In this document: in pieces, positions 6,936 through 8,038 of the stretch
Layout of the letters: every line of letters starts with the position of its first letter
Position numbering within the stretch: the first letter of the stretch is position 1
Assembly (NCBI GenBank): GCA_020430865.1
Contig: JAGQIY010000766.1
Coordinates: 1 to 8,038 of the forward strand
Direction of reading: 5' to 3'
DNA length: 8,038 nt
Source of the DNA: Myxococcales bacterium
GTDB taxonomy: Bacteria > Myxococcota > Polyangia > Polyangiales > Polyangiaceae
The notes under the pieces: model-generated
Database searches by the model: none
What the model was told of the DNA's origin: nothing
What the model saw: only the letters and a program-made list of their open reading frames with translations
Translations under genes and position numbers: made by a program

Positions 6936-6942
6936 CACCTTC
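6936..6942 (-). promoter_or_regulatory. Ribosome binding site of the kinase gene
   Basis: On the minus strand GAAGGTG lies five bases before ATG 6930, in the 13-base gap after the upstream gene's TAG (6946-6944). It fixes the kinase start and supports coupled translation of the pair. Confidence 0.7.
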
Positions 6943-6943
6943 T

Positions 6944-7594
6944 CTATCTCGAATACTTGATGTGCAGTGGATCCAGCGCGTCTTGTAGCGACGCTCCTAC
7001 GGCGCAGCCGAAGATGGGGCGTTCATTCTCTCGCTCGCCCTGCATCAGGTGTCGCATGATCTCCAGATCGGCGATGTCCGGACCCTGTTTCCTCGCGGTA
7101 TAACCGCCCATGTAGACGACGTCGCCGCGCGGGTTGACGACCAGGAGCATCGGAGCGGCCATCAGGTGGTACTTGCTCAGCAGCTGATCCATCTCGACGA
7201 CATCCACGTCCAGACCCTTGGCGCGGGCCTTGCGCTCCCACTCCGCGTCCCGACCGACGAGCACCAGCTTCTCGGTGACGTCCGAGGGCCGCTCGCTCGC
7301 CAGCACGTGCTTCAGGACCCGCCGCGAGCACGGACACTCGCCGTACAGCACGTGGACGGCCATCCAGCCGCGCTCGTCCGCCTTGCGCAACTTGGCGACG
7401 GCGGCGCGCACCTCGGGGTCGCCCGTGGGCGGACGCGGCAGGATCACCCAGTGACCCACCATCAGCGACGCAACGACGACCAGGAGCACGGGGATCCAGA
7501 GCACGAAGACGCCATAGACCAGCGCGCGCTTCAGGACGCGCCTGCCCCGATTGGGCGGCGCTGCATCGCACGGGGTCGACGGGGTCTGCTCCAC
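6944..7594 (-). CDS. Membrane-anchored thioredoxin-fold protein with CPC motif (RedB-like?)
   Basis: This 216-residue protein has a basic N-terminal segment (NRGRRVLKR), one membrane helix at about residues 24-47, and a soluble domain that by charge bias should face the periplasm. The domain looks like a thioredoxin fold. It has a strand-Cys motif VLYGECPCS with C87 and C89 one residue apart, where classical thioredoxins have CxxC. A likely cis-proline loop, AAPMLLVVNPRG (P148), is followed by VVYMGGY. A third cysteine, C197 (IFGCAVG), lies near the C-terminus. The sequence reminds me of proteins annotated RedB in myxobacteria, but I cannot confirm that family from sequence alone. A thiol-disulfide or metal-binding role is inferred; the substrate is unknown. 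The start is GTG 7594, the only in-frame option after the TAA at 7630-7628, with GGGAG unusually close (three bases). It is first of a probable two-gene unit with the kinase. Confidence 0.75.
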   Translation of the reverse strand: MEQTPSTPCDAAPPNRGRRVLKRALVYGVFVLWIPVLLVVVASLMVGHWVILPRPPTGDPEVRAAVAKLRKADERGWMAVHVLYGECPCSRRVLKHVLASERPSDVTEKLVLVGRDAEWERKARAKGLDVDVVEMDQLLSKYHLMAAPMLLVVNPRGDVVYMGGYTARKQGPDIADLEIMRHLMQGERENERPIFGCAVGASLQDALDPLHIKYSR

Positions 7595-7767
7595 GGACTC
7601 CCAGAGCGGATCGGCGAGCCATGCACTTTAGGCCCTACTTGCCGTCCGGAAATGAGAAACGCGCGCGCACCTCGCCGCGCCGTGCGTCAGACCGCTGACG
7701 AACGTCAACGCGTTGGCCGCGCTGACTTGCAGGTCACGCCTGAGCCCGATCGCTCAACCATCGGATA

Positions 7768-7811
7768 TCCATGGTCTTTCAGGTTCAGAGAGAGTTGGCA
7801 TGGACCATGGA
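7768..7811. promoter_or_regulatory. Nine-base perfect inverted repeat upstream of flagellin
   Basis: TCCATGGTC (7768-7776) and GACCATGGA (7803-7811) are exact reverse complements separated by 26 bases. The right arm ends 53 bases before the flagellin ATG. It may be an operator for a dimeric regulator, or a stem in the flagellin leader RNA if transcription starts upstream of it. The arms contain the self-complementary CCATGG, which makes chance occurrence somewhat more likely. Confidence 0.4.
7795..7811 (+). promoter_or_regulatory. Degenerate sigma-54-like promoter candidate for flagellin
   Basis: TTGGCATG (7795-7802) resembles the -24 element of sigma-54 promoters (YTGGCACG). After four bases, ATGGA (7807-7811) sits where TTGCA is expected. 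The spacing is right (ten bases between GG 7797-7798 and GG 7809-7810), but the near-invariant GC of the -12 box reads GG. Initiation would fall about 40 bases before the flagellin ATG. The -12 mismatch keeps confidence low. Confidence 0.25.
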
Positions 7812-7852
7812 AAGACGTGGCGTGCGCCAGCCATTCGCTCGGCCCTCGCCAC

Positions 7853-7857
7853 GGAGA
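7853..7857 (+). promoter_or_regulatory. Ribosome binding site of flagellin
   Basis: GGAGA lies seven bases before ATG 7865 and supports that start, which also gives the canonical flagellin N-terminus. Confidence 0.75.
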
Positions 7858-7864
7858 GATCCCC

Positions 7865-8038
7865 ATGCTCGTCACTCGAACCAACGTCGCCTCGATGGAG
7901 GCGCAACGCAACCTCACCCGCTCTCACGAAGCGCTCTCGAAAAGCTTCAATCGTCTCTCGAGCGGCTACCGCATCAACTCTGCCGCTGACGACGCGTCCG
8001 GCCTCGCGATCAGCGAGAGCCTGACGGGCCAGGTCAGA
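7865..8038 (+). CDS. fliC: Flagellin, N-terminal fragment (continues past window)
   Basis: Flagellin is exported by the flagellar type III system and polymerises into the filament. The 58 visible codons encode the N-terminal D0 helix and the start of D1, with the hallmark segments TNVASMEAQRNL (residues 6-17), LSSGYRINSAADDASGLAIS (31-50) and ESLTGQVR at the edge. The frame is open to the last base, so this is truncation by the window and not a broken gene. It shows that the organism, or its recent ancestor, has a flagellum; gliding myxobacteria of the Myxococcus type lack one. The gene is divergent from the thioredoxin-like/kinase unit. It could be one of several flagellin paralogues, so the symbol is generic. 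Confidence 0.95.
   Translation, partial: MLVTRTNVASMEAQRNLTRSHEALSKSFNRLSSGYRINSAADDASGLAISESLTGQVR

Larger units (their letters stand above)
7595..7864. other. Divergent intergenic region between the thioredoxin-like gene and flagellin
   Basis: These 270 bases have no convincing gene and carry several dyads. CGTCAG/CTGACG (7685-7690 and 7695-7700) form a six-pair hairpin with loop ACCG. CAACGCGTTG at 7706-7715 is a perfect ten-base palindrome. GGATATCC at 7763-7770 is an eight-base palindrome. A longer inverted repeat with nine-base arms is listed separately. Promoters for both flanking genes should lie here. No good sigma-28 (TAAA-N15-GCCGATAA) or sigma-70 pair was found. Confidence 0.6.

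Noticed and set aside
7023..7622. Alternative minus-strand frame starting at ATG 7622 (199 codons) in place of the thioredoxin-like gene
   Set aside because: Its product is Arg/Gly/Ala-rich and featureless, while the frame from GTG 7594 gives a membrane helix, a CPC site and a cis-proline loop. It ends so as to couple with the kinase.
7715..7730. TTGGCC...TTGC as a sigma-54 promoter for flagellin
   Set aside because: GG (7715-7716) and GC (7729-7730) are separated by 12 bases, where sigma-54 needs 10, so the element is out of register.

Overview
The window is GC-rich, densely coded bacterial chromosome. Gene content suggests Myxococcota or a related former delta-proteobacterial lineage. The pointers are a short PilZ protein of the myxobacterial paralogous type, a membrane-bound HPt/CheA-like kinase with a linker typical of that group, and an RNase E/G with a long insert. 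This assignment is inference from protein style; the window contains no rRNA. The organism probably has flagella, because a flagellin gene begins at the right edge. No mobile elements, CRISPR arrays or tRNAs were seen.

Layout. (1) 1-1501, minus: biosynthetic threonine deaminase IlvA with two ACT-like regulatory domains, cut by the window edge only a few codons before its end. (2) 1502-1875: a 374-base divergent intergenic region between ilvA and the RNase gene. (3) 1876-4813, plus: a two-gene unit made of an Rne/Rng-family ribonuclease and, one base after its stop codon, a PilZ-domain protein. The ribonuclease S1 domain is split by an insert of about 375 residues carrying alternating acidic and arginine-rich blocks. 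(4) 4814-4920: a convergent intergenic region with GC-rich hairpins. (5) 7594-4921, minus: a two-gene unit made of a membrane-anchored thioredoxin-fold protein with a CPC motif, then a six-helix membrane PAS-HPt-HATPase kinase. (6) 7595-7864: a divergent regulatory region rich in dyads. (7) 7865-8038, plus: the first 58 codons of flagellin.

How they may work together. IlvA is ordinary isoleucine biosynthesis. The RNase-PilZ pair places a probable c-di-GMP-binding protein under the same translation control as the main RNA-decay endonuclease. The thioredoxin-like protein and the kinase probably form a membrane signalling pair. That pair is transcribed divergently from flagellin, so a link to motility is possible but unproven. 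The most unusual item is the charge-patterned, repeat-built insert inside the RNase S1 domain.
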